A stretch of DNA of 31,829 nucleotides from a virus (IMGVR_UViG_3300029319_000272:1-31829); one strand, 5' to 3'. Counted from the first letter of the stretch, positions 15,527 to 23,441 are shown. Notes: a model not told the origin generated them from the sequence alone. Program-made: numbers and translations.

Positions 15527-16488
15527 TACTGAACCCCTCCACTATCATTGCAAGAAGCATTTACTGCATACCTCGCTACAGTAAGATCACCGAAGTCTTG
15601 TGCATTACCAGTGGATGCTATTGTAATATAGTCCATAGTATTTGTTACAGGGCCTCCTATTCCACCCCCAAAAATGCCTCTTGTATTTGTGCTTGCACCA
15701 TCAAAATAATGTCTTGCTACAGTAAGATCACCGAAGTCAGTCGCATTGCCTGTGGAGGCTATAGTAATATAGTCCATAGTAGTTTGAGCACTGCTAGTAT
15801 AACCACCACCAAAAACACCTCTAGTTGAAGAGTTTACTGCGCCATTACCATATCTAGCTTGTGTTAAATCCCCAAAGTCGGTTGCATTGCCTGTGGAGCC
15901 TATTGTGACATAATCCATCATGTTTGAATTGCCTCCTGCATCATAGCCACCCCCAAAAACAGCTCTGGTTGGGCTTGCAACACCTCCTGAAGCATAAGCA
16001 GTTGCTACTGTTCTATCTCCAAAATCTGTGGCATTACCTGTTGAGGCTATAGTAACATATTCAATAACATTTGAATAACTAGGATTAAGACCACCTGCAA
16101 CTAATCCTCTAGTTGCATTAGAAGCACCAGAACCATTTCCAGTAGCAGCGAGTAAATCACCAAAATCTGTAGCGTTTCCAAGAGTTGTATATGTAAAATA
16201 TTCAATTATGTTTACATAACCACCGCCTGTTGGTGCGCCCCCTCCTACAACACTTCTTGTTGTTGATCCAAAAGCTCCTGAGATATAATAACGAGCAGCA
16301 CTTAAATTTCCAAAATCTGTAGCGTTTCCAAGAGTTGCTGGGGTAATGTAATCAACTGTATCTAAAGCATTTCCTGTTGTTATTTCTAGACCACCGTAGA
16401 ATAAAGCTCTTTGAAAAACCAACGTAGGCCAATCTGAAACATTCTGCATCTGCGTTGTGAGCGACCATACACCTTGATAATTTGGCAT
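15526..16488 (-). CDS. Six-repeat beta-propeller fibre protein with GVWSL anchor
   Basis: A 320-aa protein. Residues 1-25 hold YQGVWSLTTQMQNVSDWP, akin to the LamG fibre start. The rest has six copies, about 47-50 residues apart, of a kelch-like unit with core TRGVFGGG, MDYITIASTGNATDFGDLT and a variable ARY loop. The last copy ends in an abbreviated SCNDSGG, which could pair with the first strand and close a six-bladed propeller. The DNA of neighbouring repeats is nearly identical in places (for example 15575-15597 and 15716-15738), showing recent duplication. It would be displayed on the tail as a receptor-binding or host-range module. It overlaps both neighbouring genes by TAATG. The propeller is inferred from repeat number. 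Confidence 0.83.
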   Translation of the reverse strand: MPNYQGVWSLTTQMQNVSDWPTLVFQRALFYGGLEITTGNALDTVDYITPATLGNATDFGNLSAARYYISGAFGSTTRSVVGGGAPTGGGYVNIIEYFTYTTLGNATDFGDLLAATGNGSGASNATRGLVAGGLNPSYSNVIEYVTIASTGNATDFGDRTVATAYASGGVASPTRAVFGGGYDAGGNSNMMDYVTIGSTGNATDFGDLTQARYGNGAVNSSTRGVFGGGYTSSAQTTMDYITIASTGNATDFGDLTVARHYFDGASTNTRGIFGGGIGGPVTNTMDYITIASTGNAQDFGDLTVARYAVNASCNDSGGVQ

Positions 16489-17666
16489 TATGAAAGTCCT
16501 CCGTGATTAGAAGATACTCCTGTTAAATAAGCTCTTGCTGAAGTTAAATCCCCGAAGTCAGTCGCGTTGCCTGTCGTATCTATTTCAACATAATCCATAA
16601 CATTTGAACTTGAATCACCACCTCCAAACACCGCTCTTGTTTTAGAACAAACGCCACCTCTACCATTTAAACTTACTGTAAGGTCTCCAAAGTCTGTGGC
16701 ATTTCCTGTTGAAGCAATTGTAATGTACTGAATAACATTTTGTTGAGAACTACCGCCTGCCATTAATCCCCGTGTCGCACTAGATGCCCCTGCCATGTAA
16801 TATTTGTTTGTTAACAAGTCTCCAAAATCTGTTGAGTTACCCGTTGAGGCCATAGTGATGTAGTCAATACGGTTTGTGTCAGTTCCTGCACCCTCACGAT
16901 AACCTCCCGCAGCAATTCCTCTTGTTGTGCTATTGACAGTTCCATCATGCATTGAACCACGATCCTGTGTTAGATCACCAAAGTCAGTCGCATTACCAGT
17001 AGATGCAGTAGTAAAGTAATCTATGGTGTTATATGATGTTGAGGAGTCTTTACCACCTTGAAAAATAGACCGCGTATCGTTTGAACATCCCATACCACCT
17101 GTTCTCGATAGCGTTAAATTTCCAAAATCAGTAGCGTTCCCTGTTGATGCTATTGTTATGTAATCAGCCCTATCTGTAGACTGAGTGCCACTTTCTCTAA
17201 AAGTAGATATGATTCCCCTCGTAGAGCTAGATGCTCCTGATAAGTCTGTTCCGCCTGCGGAAAGATCACCAAAGTCAGTGGCGTTGCCAGTGGTTGTAAT
17301 ATCTATATAATCCATCACATTACTATAACCACCCCCTGCAAACACACCTCGTGAAAAGGCAGGCGTTACACTCGTGCTTGCATCACTAGGCGCAGAATAA
17401 CCAAACGCATTGATTGCCCAGACATTAAATGTGTAGGCGGTGCCATTAGAAAGACCTGTAACATTAATCGGAGAAGAAGTCCCAGAAGCACCGACGCCCG
17501 TGTTTGACTGCGCTCTATATCCAGTAATTGCAGAACCACCAACGTCCGTCGGCGCGGTAAATGCAACACTAGCTGAAGTGTTTCCTGCTGTAGCACTAAC
17601 CCCTGTAGGGCTGTCTGGTGCATTTAGCCCGTCTTGACCTATAAAGCCGCCTCTACCTCTAGCCAT
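16488..17666 (-). CDS. Fibre protein: Fn3 domain plus six-repeat beta-propeller
   Basis: A 392-aa protein. The N-terminus is basic and Gly-rich (RGRGGFIGQDGLNAPDSP). A fibronectin type III domain covers about 18-104 (PTGVSATAGNTSASVAF, ITGYRAQSNTG, INVTGLSNGTAYTFNVWAIN, APSDASTSVTP). The remainder has six copies of the same unit as its neighbour (STRG...GG, ...DYITIASTGNATDFGDLT), again ending in a short closing strand (VSSNHGGLS). The two proteins are clearly paralogous in the propeller half but have different N-terminal domains, a sign of module swapping. Receptor binding is the likely role. Confidence 0.82.
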   Translation of the reverse strand: MARGRGGFIGQDGLNAPDSPTGVSATAGNTSASVAFTAPTDVGGSAITGYRAQSNTGVGASGTSSPINVTGLSNGTAYTFNVWAINAFGYSAPSDASTSVTPAFSRGVFAGGGYSNVMDYIDITTTGNATDFGDLSAGGTDLSGASSSTRGIISTFRESGTQSTDRADYITIASTGNATDFGNLTLSRTGGMGCSNDTRSIFQGGKDSSTSYNTIDYFTTASTGNATDFGDLTQDRGSMHDGTVNSTTRGIAAGGYREGAGTDTNRIDYITMASTGNSTDFGDLLTNKYYMAGASSATRGLMAGGSSQQNVIQYITIASTGNATDFGDLTVSLNGRGGVCSKTRAVFGGGDSSSNVMDYVEIDTTGNATDFGDLTSARAYLTGVSSNHGGLS

Positions 17667-17678
17667 GTGCGACTCCTA

Positions 17679-18056
17679 TTAGTCGGTGATTTGCTCGTAG
17701 CTTACAATTACTTCTAAATCGTTTGCTGTGCCCGCAGTTGCAGTTATCGAAGTATTCTCTTCTAAATAAATTGCGGTGCTTTTGTCCAACACAATCAATG
17801 ATGCATCAGCAGGTACAGACACGGTTGCAACAAGCGAGTATGCTGTGCCACCTCCTGATGCTGCGCTGTGTACATCTATGGTCACATCACAAGCATTTGT
17901 TCCATCTACGTTTGCAACTTGGATCATGTTCACTTTTAAAACATCATCACTCGATGCCGCGTTACTTAGAAGTGTAGTCTGTGATGTTGAACTCAATGCA
18001 ACCACTGCGGTTTTTCCTAGTATTGAGCTTACATTTACAATATTCGGTGCAGCCAT
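17679..18056 (-). CDS. Small beta-rich structural protein of unknown function
   Basis: A 125-aa protein made of short strands, Ser/Thr/Ala/Val-rich, with no charged clusters: GKTAVVALSSTSQTTLLSN, VLKVNMIQVANVDGTNA, SLVATVSVPADASLIVLD, TSITATAGTANDLEVIVSYE. The composition fits an immunoglobulin-like or jelly-roll virion protein. It sits between two fibre genes with 12-13 nt spacing. I recognise the type from marine phages but no function is established. Confidence 0.72.
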   Translation of the reverse strand: MAAPNIVNVSSILGKTAVVALSSTSQTTLLSNAASSDDVLKVNMIQVANVDGTNACDVTIDVHSAASGGGTAYSLVATVSVPADASLIVLDKSTAIYLEENTSITATAGTANDLEVIVSYEQITD

Positions 18057-18069
18057 ATCTTAGCCTCCT

Positions 18070-18759
18070 TTAACCAAAAACAATAGCCATAGCTATGGCT
18101 TTACCAGTTCCAATTCCAGCACTGCCGAAAGAAACAGTGCCACTGCCATTTGTAACCAACGCTTGCCCATTTGTCCCATCGGACGTGGGTAGGGTAAGAG
18201 CTGTTACAAAACTCTGTAGGTTTGCGTCATAAGCCAACACATCTGACCCAATCGCAACTCCTAAATTTGTTCTTGCTGTCGATGCGCTTCCAAGATCCGA
18301 CAAGTTGTTTGCAGCTAGTAAACCACCTGTAACAGGAACAGTAGCAAATGTAGATGTGAGATCTACCACCGCTGCGCCAGATCCTGCGCCATCAGCGTAT
18401 ATTATCGCAGACTTGCCGTTTGATACGCTTACATTAGCACCAGATCCTTGAGAGAACGTAGCTGTTTGACCTGAGTTATTCTTTACAAGATACAATCTTT
18501 TTGTATCATTCGGGCTAATTGTAATCGTATTTGTGCCAGAAGGTGAGCCGCCTAACACAAGAACATGATACTGACCATCAGATGTAGAGCCATCAGATGT
18601 AGTCAATGTGTGCGTCGTTCCTGATAGTGTTACATCTCCAACACCAACCGCCAAACGGTCAATAATATCAAAGTTTGTATTGGTTGACGTACCCCATGTT
18701 CCAGATTCATCACCTGTCGCAATCTTTTTAATACCGCCATTTGTTGTATAGGTTGCCAT
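18070..18759 (-). CDS. Tail fibre protein
   Basis: A 229-aa protein. The N-terminus, with GGIKKIATGDESGTWGTSTN followed by NFDIIDRLA, is a typical fibre base seen in marine phages. The middle is strand-rich (TNTITISPNDTKRLYLVKNN). The C-terminal part, with AANNLSDLGSASTARTNLGV and then YDANLQSF, matches the short repeated segment of tail fibre stalks. The very end is Gly-rich and hydrophobic (IGTGKAIAMAIVFG), which may fold into a tip or be an attachment point. It may trimerise. Role inferred from motifs and neighbours. Confidence 0.8.
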   Translation of the reverse strand: MATYTTNGGIKKIATGDESGTWGTSTNTNFDIIDRLAVGVGDVTLSGTTHTLTTSDGSTSDGQYHVLVLGGSPSGTNTITISPNDTKRLYLVKNNSGQTATFSQGSGANVSVSNGKSAIIYADGAGSGAAVVDLTSTFATVPVTGGLLAANNLSDLGSASTARTNLGVAIGSDVLAYDANLQSFVTALTLPTSDGTNGQALVTNGSGTVSFGSAGIGTGKAIAMAIVFG

Positions 18760-18771
18760 TTTTCCCTACCT

Positions 18772-19692
18772 TTACGCTGCTATTTCTGTCCAAGTTGTTC
18801 CTGGTGTAGGATCTATTTCCGCCCATGTACTATTGGGGTTAGGCGTAATATTAGACCAAGATGTTCCTGGAGCAGGAATTATATTACCGTAAACTAACAC
18901 AGATCCTACGCTTGCGCTAGTGCTTAAACCTGTAACAGTTACAGAGGATGGTGCAACGATTGTTACACTTCCAACTTGACCTGTTGCGGTTATGTCTCCT
19001 GCAAACGCAGGAACTCTTTGAAATGTATTGAGTGTGACAGTTCCAACGGACGCAGTTGCAGCAATACCTGTAACGGCTACATTTGGCGCATCTCCTGAAA
19101 CAGTCGGGCCTGTTAACTCTCCCGTCGCTGCAATACCTGTTGGCGTAACATCAACACCAACACCTTCACTAATTGTAACAGAACCAACACCGCCTGTAGC
19201 AGCAAGACCAGTAGGCGGAACATTGACTCCAATGATTATAGTTGTGCCTGACCCAAGCGCAGATGTTGCAGATACACCTGTTACGTTTACATTGACGCCA
19301 CCGCCTTGAACAACAACAGGAGTACCAACAAAGCCCTCACCCTCTAAACCTGTAACTGAAACAGTCTGTTCTGTAACAAGACTTACATCACCAACAGATC
19401 CTGTGGCGGCTATACCAGTAAGATCAACACTGTTGTTACCTTGTACTGTTACACTACCAAGACCCGAAGTTGCCGCCAGTCCCGTGACTGATACAGATAT
19501 ATCTTCTCGAACAACAGCAGTGCCAACCTGACCCTGCATGGCTGAAAGAGTAGATTTTTCACCACCCCAAGCGGTTTCACCCCAAGTTAATTCACCCCAA
19601 CCGTTGAGAGTGTGACCAACACGAACAGGAACCGCTTCACCCCAAGCGCCCTCACTCCATGTTCCACGACCCCAACCGTTGATGCTCGCCAT
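18772..19692 (-). CDS. Repeat-built fibre-like protein with GWG motifs and nine VTGxxATG repeats
   Basis: A 306-aa low-complexity beta protein. The N-terminus holds two Trp/Gly units (NGWGRGTWSEGAWGEA and NGWGELTWGETAWGG). The core consists of about nine units, roughly 22-30 residues apart, of the form VxVTGxAATGxxGSVTV (for instance VDLTGIAATGSVGDVSL). The C-terminus has three Pro/Trp units (TSWSNI, STWAEI, TTWTEI). One copy of the core unit occurs at the end of the genes at 23001-23441 and 8931-9227, and the GWG motif recurs in the nozzle protein. The repeats may form a stalk or an Ig-like fold. No enzyme motif is present. Confidence 0.78.
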   Translation of the reverse strand: MASINGWGRGTWSEGAWGEAVPVRVGHTLNGWGELTWGETAWGGEKSTLSAMQGQVGTAVVREDISVSVTGLAATSGLGSVTVQGNNSVDLTGIAATGSVGDVSLVTEQTVSVTGLEGEGFVGTPVVVQGGGVNVNVTGVSATSALGSGTTIIIGVNVPPTGLAATGGVGSVTISEGVGVDVTPTGIAATGELTGPTVSGDAPNVAVTGIAATASVGTVTLNTFQRVPAFAGDITATGQVGSVTIVAPSSVTVTGLSTSASVGSVLVYGNIIPAPGTSWSNITPNPNSTWAEIDPTPGTTWTEIAA

Positions 19693-19702
19693 AGCGAAAA
19701 CC

Positions 19703-20149
19703 TTACGCTATACGGATAATCGCGTTTGTTGCGTCAGCCGTTGGAAAAACAACTTGAAAGTCACCAGATGTAGAAGACTTATCAGATCCAAAGTCTAGAA
19801 CAACCACTGTGTTTGTTGTACCAGAACCACCGCCTGCTTGAGTATTATAAATTAATGCACCACGAGCAGTAATCGTTGCAGATGTAAAAGTAATATCTGC
19901 AAAATCAGTTAAAGCAGTAGTTCCTGACGTTGTGGGTGTTACGTTTGTAAGACTACCACCACCCGCAGAATACGAACCAGAGTTACTTACTTCGTTTGAA
20001 GTCGTATATGCTGTCGTTGCTGCTGTGAACGAAGCACTGTTAGTATACAAAGCAAGTTTATAAACGTCTTGCCCGTTAGTAAAATCGTGTTTTGCCTCCA
20101 AAAGTTCTTTTTTGAAAGAAGTACACATTGCGTTTCCAGTAAAGGCCAT
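19703..20149 (-). CDS. Small tail/structural protein
   Basis: A 148-aa protein. It begins with CTSFKKELLEAKHDFTNG and DVYKLALYTNSASFTAATTA, then SYSAGGGSLTNVTPTTSGTT, and ends with a DFQVVFPTADATNAIIRIA strand. I recall this arrangement from many marine phage genomes, where it lies in the tail region and is unnamed. It is beta-rich with a short N-terminal helix. It starts 1 nt after the stop of the next gene upstream and is likely co-translated. Function unknown. Confidence 0.75.
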   Translation of the reverse strand: MAFTGNAMCTSFKKELLEAKHDFTNGQDVYKLALYTNSASFTAATTAYTTSNEVSNSGSYSAGGGSLTNVTPTTSGTTALTDFADITFTSATITARGALIYNTQAGGGSGTTNTVVVLDFGSDKSSTSGDFQVVFPTADATNAIIRIA

Positions 20150-20150
20150 A

Positions 20151-20447
20151 TCAAAGTCTCCTTATAAGTTCAGCCAGTTGGGGATGACCTGCATCTTTTA
20201 TTGCATTGCATACAGTGGTGCGGTCACTACGAATAGCCTGTCTCATATAGTATTCGACAAGCTTTTCAACGTGCTTTGAGAAAGCACGAGCTTGATCTCT
20301 TATCCCAGGATGGGCGGTATCAGAGACCGAAATTACTTTTTCTACACACTGTTGCGCTAATTCCTCAGGTGTAAAACCTCGATTTTCTGTTGTTCTAACT
20401 CCAACAACAGGTTCGTCCTTTGGTATGCTTACGTCTATTTTAAACAT
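20151..20447 (-). CDS. Small helical phage protein of unknown function
   Basis: A 98-aa protein, mostly helical: ENRGFTPEELAQQCVEKVIS, HPGIRDQARAFSKHVEKLVE, YYMRQAIRSDRTTVCNAIKD and HPQLAELIRRL. It is conserved-looking, charged, and lacks signal or membrane segments. It overlaps the adaptor-like gene upstream by TAATG, so its translation is coupled. A chaperone or connector role is possible but unproven. Confidence 0.75.
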   Translation of the reverse strand: MFKIDVSIPKDEPVVGVRTTENRGFTPEELAQQCVEKVISVSDTAHPGIRDQARAFSKHVEKLVEYYMRQAIRSDRTTVCNAIKDAGHPQLAELIRRL

Positions 20448-21103
20448 TACATATCCATCCTTGGCTGACCATCACGATAGTTATCCCGCTTTAGCCTGCC
20501 CTCTCCTAAAACCATTAACCTTTGTAATGCTTCATCAAACTTTTCTTTATACATTGCAAGAACATCTTGTTCACCCTTCATAAAAATATAAGCATTTACT
20601 AAACTTCCATATAGCAACGCTTGCTCTGCATTATCTCCTAGCCATGACGTACTAGAAGTAACAATTGAGGGTGGATCGAAATAATAGTGCAATTGAACTG
20701 AATAAGTAGTGTCTGGTGTTGGCGCTACTATAAAGTTACCAGAAGAACTGGGAGATGTTACATCTCCATCAAACTCTGAGTAATACTTTGGTAACCCAGT
20801 TGTTGATTGATTAGGATATGCTTCACGCATAAAATTAACATCTTTCTCAATGAGAAAGTTATAGTTACTACTTCCGTCAATTACAGCAAAAGAAAACGGA
20901 GCTAGAAAATCTGAAGGTCTAGCAACGTATGGATTACTAGCAGTCATATTGGCAGTCACATTCTTTCTAAGCTCTGGAATCATTACGGTTCTATAGATCA
21001 ACTCTTCTGCCTGCCTCACAAACGTAGGTATCTCTGCAACAAAAGTTGTTTCGTTATTCTCTGTAAAGTCCTGTATGGACTGTAGTAACTCAGCGTAATT
21101 CAT
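20447..21103 (-). CDS. Head-tail adaptor-like protein (second gp4-type copy)
   Basis: A 218-aa protein. The N-terminal part has helices with FVRQAEELIYRTVMIPELRK, a motif-like start, then PSDFLAP, a beta region, and LPKYYSEFDGD. Further on, a strand-turn FIVAPTPDTTYSVQLHYYFD is followed by a C-terminal helix bundle (NAEQALLYGSLVNAYIFMKG and DEALQRLM). The layout parallels the protein at 23441-24124, with an early helical part, a P-D-TTY strand and C-terminal helices. I connect it with adaptor proteins that bind the portal (P22 gp4 or SU10 type). It begins with an ATGA overlap. Having two such proteins suggests one sits at the portal and the other serves as a tail-side connector. Confidence 0.72.
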   Translation of the reverse strand: MNYAELLQSIQDFTENNETTFVAEIPTFVRQAEELIYRTVMIPELRKNVTANMTASNPYVARPSDFLAPFSFAVIDGSSNYNFLIEKDVNFMREAYPNQSTTGLPKYYSEFDGDVTSPSSSGNFIVAPTPDTTYSVQLHYYFDPPSIVTSSTSWLGDNAEQALLYGSLVNAYIFMKGEQDVLAMYKEKFDEALQRLMVLGEGRLKRDNYRDGQPRMDM

Positions 21104-21780
21104 TCTTCAGCCTCATTATAAAGATTATCGAACACTCTATTTACATCCAGTGTATAGTCTAAATCAGATTTAGAATAATGTATATGCTGAGATGGCATAA
21201 AGTCAGGAGCACCCTTGCCTGTTTCAAACCATGCAGGATGCGTTACCCTTACACGATTATTTGGAAGTGCTACCACGTTGCCTGTCCATTCGCCTGCATC
21301 AAGAAGCTGCATTACATGGCTCTGCTTATGCTGTGCGGGATCATCTGCTATCTCGCTCTCTGCATAATCAACTGTAAACAAGTACTTTGCTGCATACATA
21401 CTACCATCTATTTTAGCTATCCAAGGACATGGAGTCGCTCTATCTAAAACATACACGGCATGATTGTAAGCTGAACAGTCCCAAGGCTGTGCGTCATGCA
21501 CCGCCATAGGTTCAGGCCAATCCTCTAATGGCTCATCAGCTACTAAAGCAGTTATTGGCATTCTAGCCCACATTGCACCACCGTGTACATTTTCTTCACC
21601 TTCTTCATCAGCTTCAGATCCTGTAAATATAACCTGAAAGCTTAGACACCTATTAGGCATCGTTGTGACCGCAATAGCCATCGCATGAAGGAACTCGCCA
21701 TGATAACGCTCGTGATTACAAGTATATTCACGGCGAACCCAACATTTGAAATGCGGTATGTTGCTTTGCAAATATGCCAT
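21100..21780 (-). CDS. Conserved phage protein of unknown function
   Basis: A 226-aa protein with HFKCWVRREYTCNHERYHGE near the start, WARMPITALVADEP, AQPWDCSAYNHAVYVLDRAT, a MYAAKYLFTVDYAESE segment and VRVTHPAWFETGKGAPDFMP near the end. It is mixed alpha/beta, with several Cys and His residues but no clear zinc pattern. It shares an ATGA overlap with the adaptor-like gene and follows the Lys-rich gene by 2 nt. I recall similar sequences in marine phages without a known role; a head-tail connector or virion protein is the most likely use. Confidence 0.72.
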   Translation of the reverse strand: MAYLQSNIPHFKCWVRREYTCNHERYHGEFLHAMAIAVTTMPNRCLSFQVIFTGSEADEEGEENVHGGAMWARMPITALVADEPLEDWPEPMAVHDAQPWDCSAYNHAVYVLDRATPCPWIAKIDGSMYAAKYLFTVDYAESEIADDPAQHKQSHVMQLLDAGEWTGNVVALPNNRVRVTHPAWFETGKGAPDFMPSQHIHYSKSDLDYTLDVNRVFDNLYNEAEE

Positions 21781-21782
21781 TC

Positions 21783-22319
21783 TTACCCATTGCGAGTAAA
21801 CTTCTGCGGCCTTGCTGCACCACTACCACGAGCTACTCCCCCTCTTGCTCTTCCTTTTGATTTCATTTTACCACCAATTTGTTTCTTCATAGCTCCACCC
21901 TTAGCCATGCCCTTCTTTTTCATCATGCCCCCGCGCATCTTCTTGACGGCTCCGCCCTTGGCGTAACCCTTCTTCTTCATGGCTCCTCCTTTAGCCATAC
22001 CTTTTTTCTTCATCATGCCGCCGCCCATTTTTTTAACAGCACCACCTTTAGACATGCCTTTCTTCTTCATTGTGCCGCCCATCTTCTTTTTAGCAACACT
22101 CTTTTTAGTTGTGCTTTTTTTCTTAGTAGCACCGCCTTTTTTCATTTTACCCACGCCATCAGCAGCAAAGAATGGAACTTTCTTCCCATCTTTCTCTACC
22201 ATTCTAAGCTTGCTACCTTTCTTCATAGCAATTGGTTTTTTCTTCATAGCTCCGCCTTTTGCGTAGCCTTTCTTTTTCATTGCGCCACCTTTGGCGTAAC
22301 CTTTTTTCTTCATAGCCAT
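21783..22319 (-). CDS. Lysine/glycine-rich repeat protein (MKKKGYAKGGA units)
   Basis: A 178-aa protein with at least seven copies of an 11-residue unit such as MKKKGYAKGGA or MKKKGMAKGGA, plus VKKMGGGM-type spacers. One less repetitive core at 35-60 (GSKLRMVEKDGKKVPFFAAD) looks folded. The C-terminus is basic and Gly/Arg-rich. The composition resembles histone H1 tails or DNA-condensing peptides. It lies next to the adaptor-like genes and close to several other basic small proteins. DNA binding in the virion or assembly is an inference. Confidence 0.75.
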   Translation of the reverse strand: MAMKKKGYAKGGAMKKKGYAKGGAMKKKPIAMKKGSKLRMVEKDGKKVPFFAADGVGKMKKGGATKKKSTTKKSVAKKKMGGTMKKKGMSKGGAVKKMGGGMMKKKGMAKGGAMKKKGYAKGGAVKKMRGGMMKKKGMAKGGAMKKQIGGKMKSKGRARGGVARGSGAARPQKFTRNG

Positions 22320-22343
22320 TTTAGTCTCCTTACAGTTGTGGCG

Positions 22344-22997
22344 TTAAACAATAGTTATATTTCCTACCATACTACTGTGGTTTGTGCATTGATATACCAA
22401 AGTTGTATCAGAAGGTTCATGAGGCACAATAAACTGTGTCAATCCTGTTGTTGAGTTATAGTTTTCTGTAACACCTGTTGTAAAAGCAGATCCACCGCTA
22501 GATGTTCTAATCTGCAAAGGGTGACTGCTTACATTTGCTGTATTGTCTATAAGATAAGTGTGACCTTTGTAGAAAGTAAAGTTTGGATTGTTACCCGCAG
22601 TGGCCCCAGGGCCAGTAAAAGTATATGCAGAAGAACCGCTTGTTCCTGCTACATATGTCGTTACAGGCCCAGATACTTCGTCGTTTAGTCTAATCCAGTT
22701 ACCACCGTGCGCGAAATACAGTCCCCCAGTCGCATGCACGTGCGCCACAGCGCCGTGGTATGTAGAAGCACTTGGTAAATCGCTTAAAGCTGCGTAATAG
22801 AAAACAATTTTGTTCGCACCAGAGCTAACATCAAATAAACCATTTGAATCAATTATATCAGTAAGAACATTAGAACTGTTGCCTAATGCAGCATAAATCT
22901 CATTAAAGTTATCATTTATTTTATCTGCACCTGCACGAAGAGTATCTCCTGATCCGTCATTTGCAGATGAGCCAATACCTACTGTTTGTTTTGCCAT
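22344..22997 (-). CDS. Fibre-like protein with cupredoxin-like C-terminal domain
   Basis: A 217-aa protein. The N-terminal GIGSSANDGSGDTLRAGADK followed by INDNFNEIYAALG is a common start of phage fibre or baseplate proteins. The C-terminal domain (about 120-217) has the blue-copper layout: TYLIDNTAN before SHPLQI, a later FIVPHEP strand, then LVYQCTNHSSMVGNITIV. His (in SHPL), Cys (YQC), His (NH) and Met (SSM) occupy the positions of the four type-1 copper ligands, with spacing C-x2-H-x2-M. Whether copper binds is unknown. The domain is known to me from marine phage structural proteins, where it may be only a stable fold. Confidence 0.78.
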   Translation of the reverse strand: MAKQTVGIGSSANDGSGDTLRAGADKINDNFNEIYAALGNSSNVLTDIIDSNGLFDVSSGANKIVFYYAALSDLPSASTYHGAVAHVHATGGLYFAHGGNWIRLNDEVSGPVTTYVAGTSGSSAYTFTGPGATAGNNPNFTFYKGHTYLIDNTANVSSHPLQIRTSSGGSAFTTGVTENYNSTTGLTQFIVPHEPSDTTLVYQCTNHSSMVGNITIV

Positions 22998-23000
22998 CTT

Positions 23001-23441
23001 TTATCCCTCGTCAAATGTCTGTGATGTTGAGTCTAATGTAATTGATGTGCTGTCAAAAGTTGCTGCAACTGATACCGTTACTGAACCAACAGCACCTGTA
23101 GCTGATACACCAGTAATTGCTTCTACCTCTGTTGTTGTTACAGACACCCTACCAACTGATGCAGTCATAAATATCGCAGCATTACCTACAGGGTCAAAGC
23201 CATATAAGGCTCTGCTCTCTAAAAGAGATGTGTCAGGTCTTGGGTTACGCAAAGACTGAGGATCATTTATTTTTATTCTACCAAGAAAGTTTTGTGGTTG
23301 ATCAGGATCAACAACATCTCTTCCAACAAGAAATCCTGTCTTAACTCCATTGTTATATTCAGGAACAAGATCTTTTAATGGGTACTTAAACCCTGTCTTG
23401 TCGCAGAAACCAAACGCATATTTAGCTTTTGCGTAGCTCAT
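23001..23441 (-). CDS. Small structural protein with one VTGVSATG unit at the end
   Basis: A 146-aa protein. The N-terminal 90 residues are distinctive: YAFGFCDKTGFKYPLKDLVP, KTGFLVGRDVVDPDQPQNFL, GRIKINDPQSLRNPRPD. I recall this domain from marine phage structural regions. The C-terminus contains ITGVSATGAVGSVTV, one copy of the unit that is tandemly repeated in the 18772-19692 protein, and ends with STSITLDSTSQTFDEG. It is translated in TAATG overlap with the adaptor downstream. A role at the head-tail junction is inferred. Confidence 0.75.
   Translation of the reverse strand: MSYAKAKYAFGFCDKTGFKYPLKDLVPEYNNGVKTGFLVGRDVVDPDQPQNFLGRIKINDPQSLRNPRPDTSLLESRALYGFDPVGNAAIFMTASVGRVSVTTTEVEAITGVSATGAVGSVTVSVAATFDSTSITLDSTSQTFDEG

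Noticed and set aside
2636-20700. Further copies of the palindrome in coding regions (near 2636 and 20691)
   Set aside because: Only one arm (CAATTGAACT) is present at each, inside genes, which is expected by chance.
21879-22454. Plus-strand ORF of 191 aa opposite the Lys-rich repeat gene
   Set aside because: It is the reverse reading of a repetitive Lys/Gly gene, has Phe/Leu/Ser/His-rich low-complexity sequence, and crosses into the next gene. No start signal supports it.
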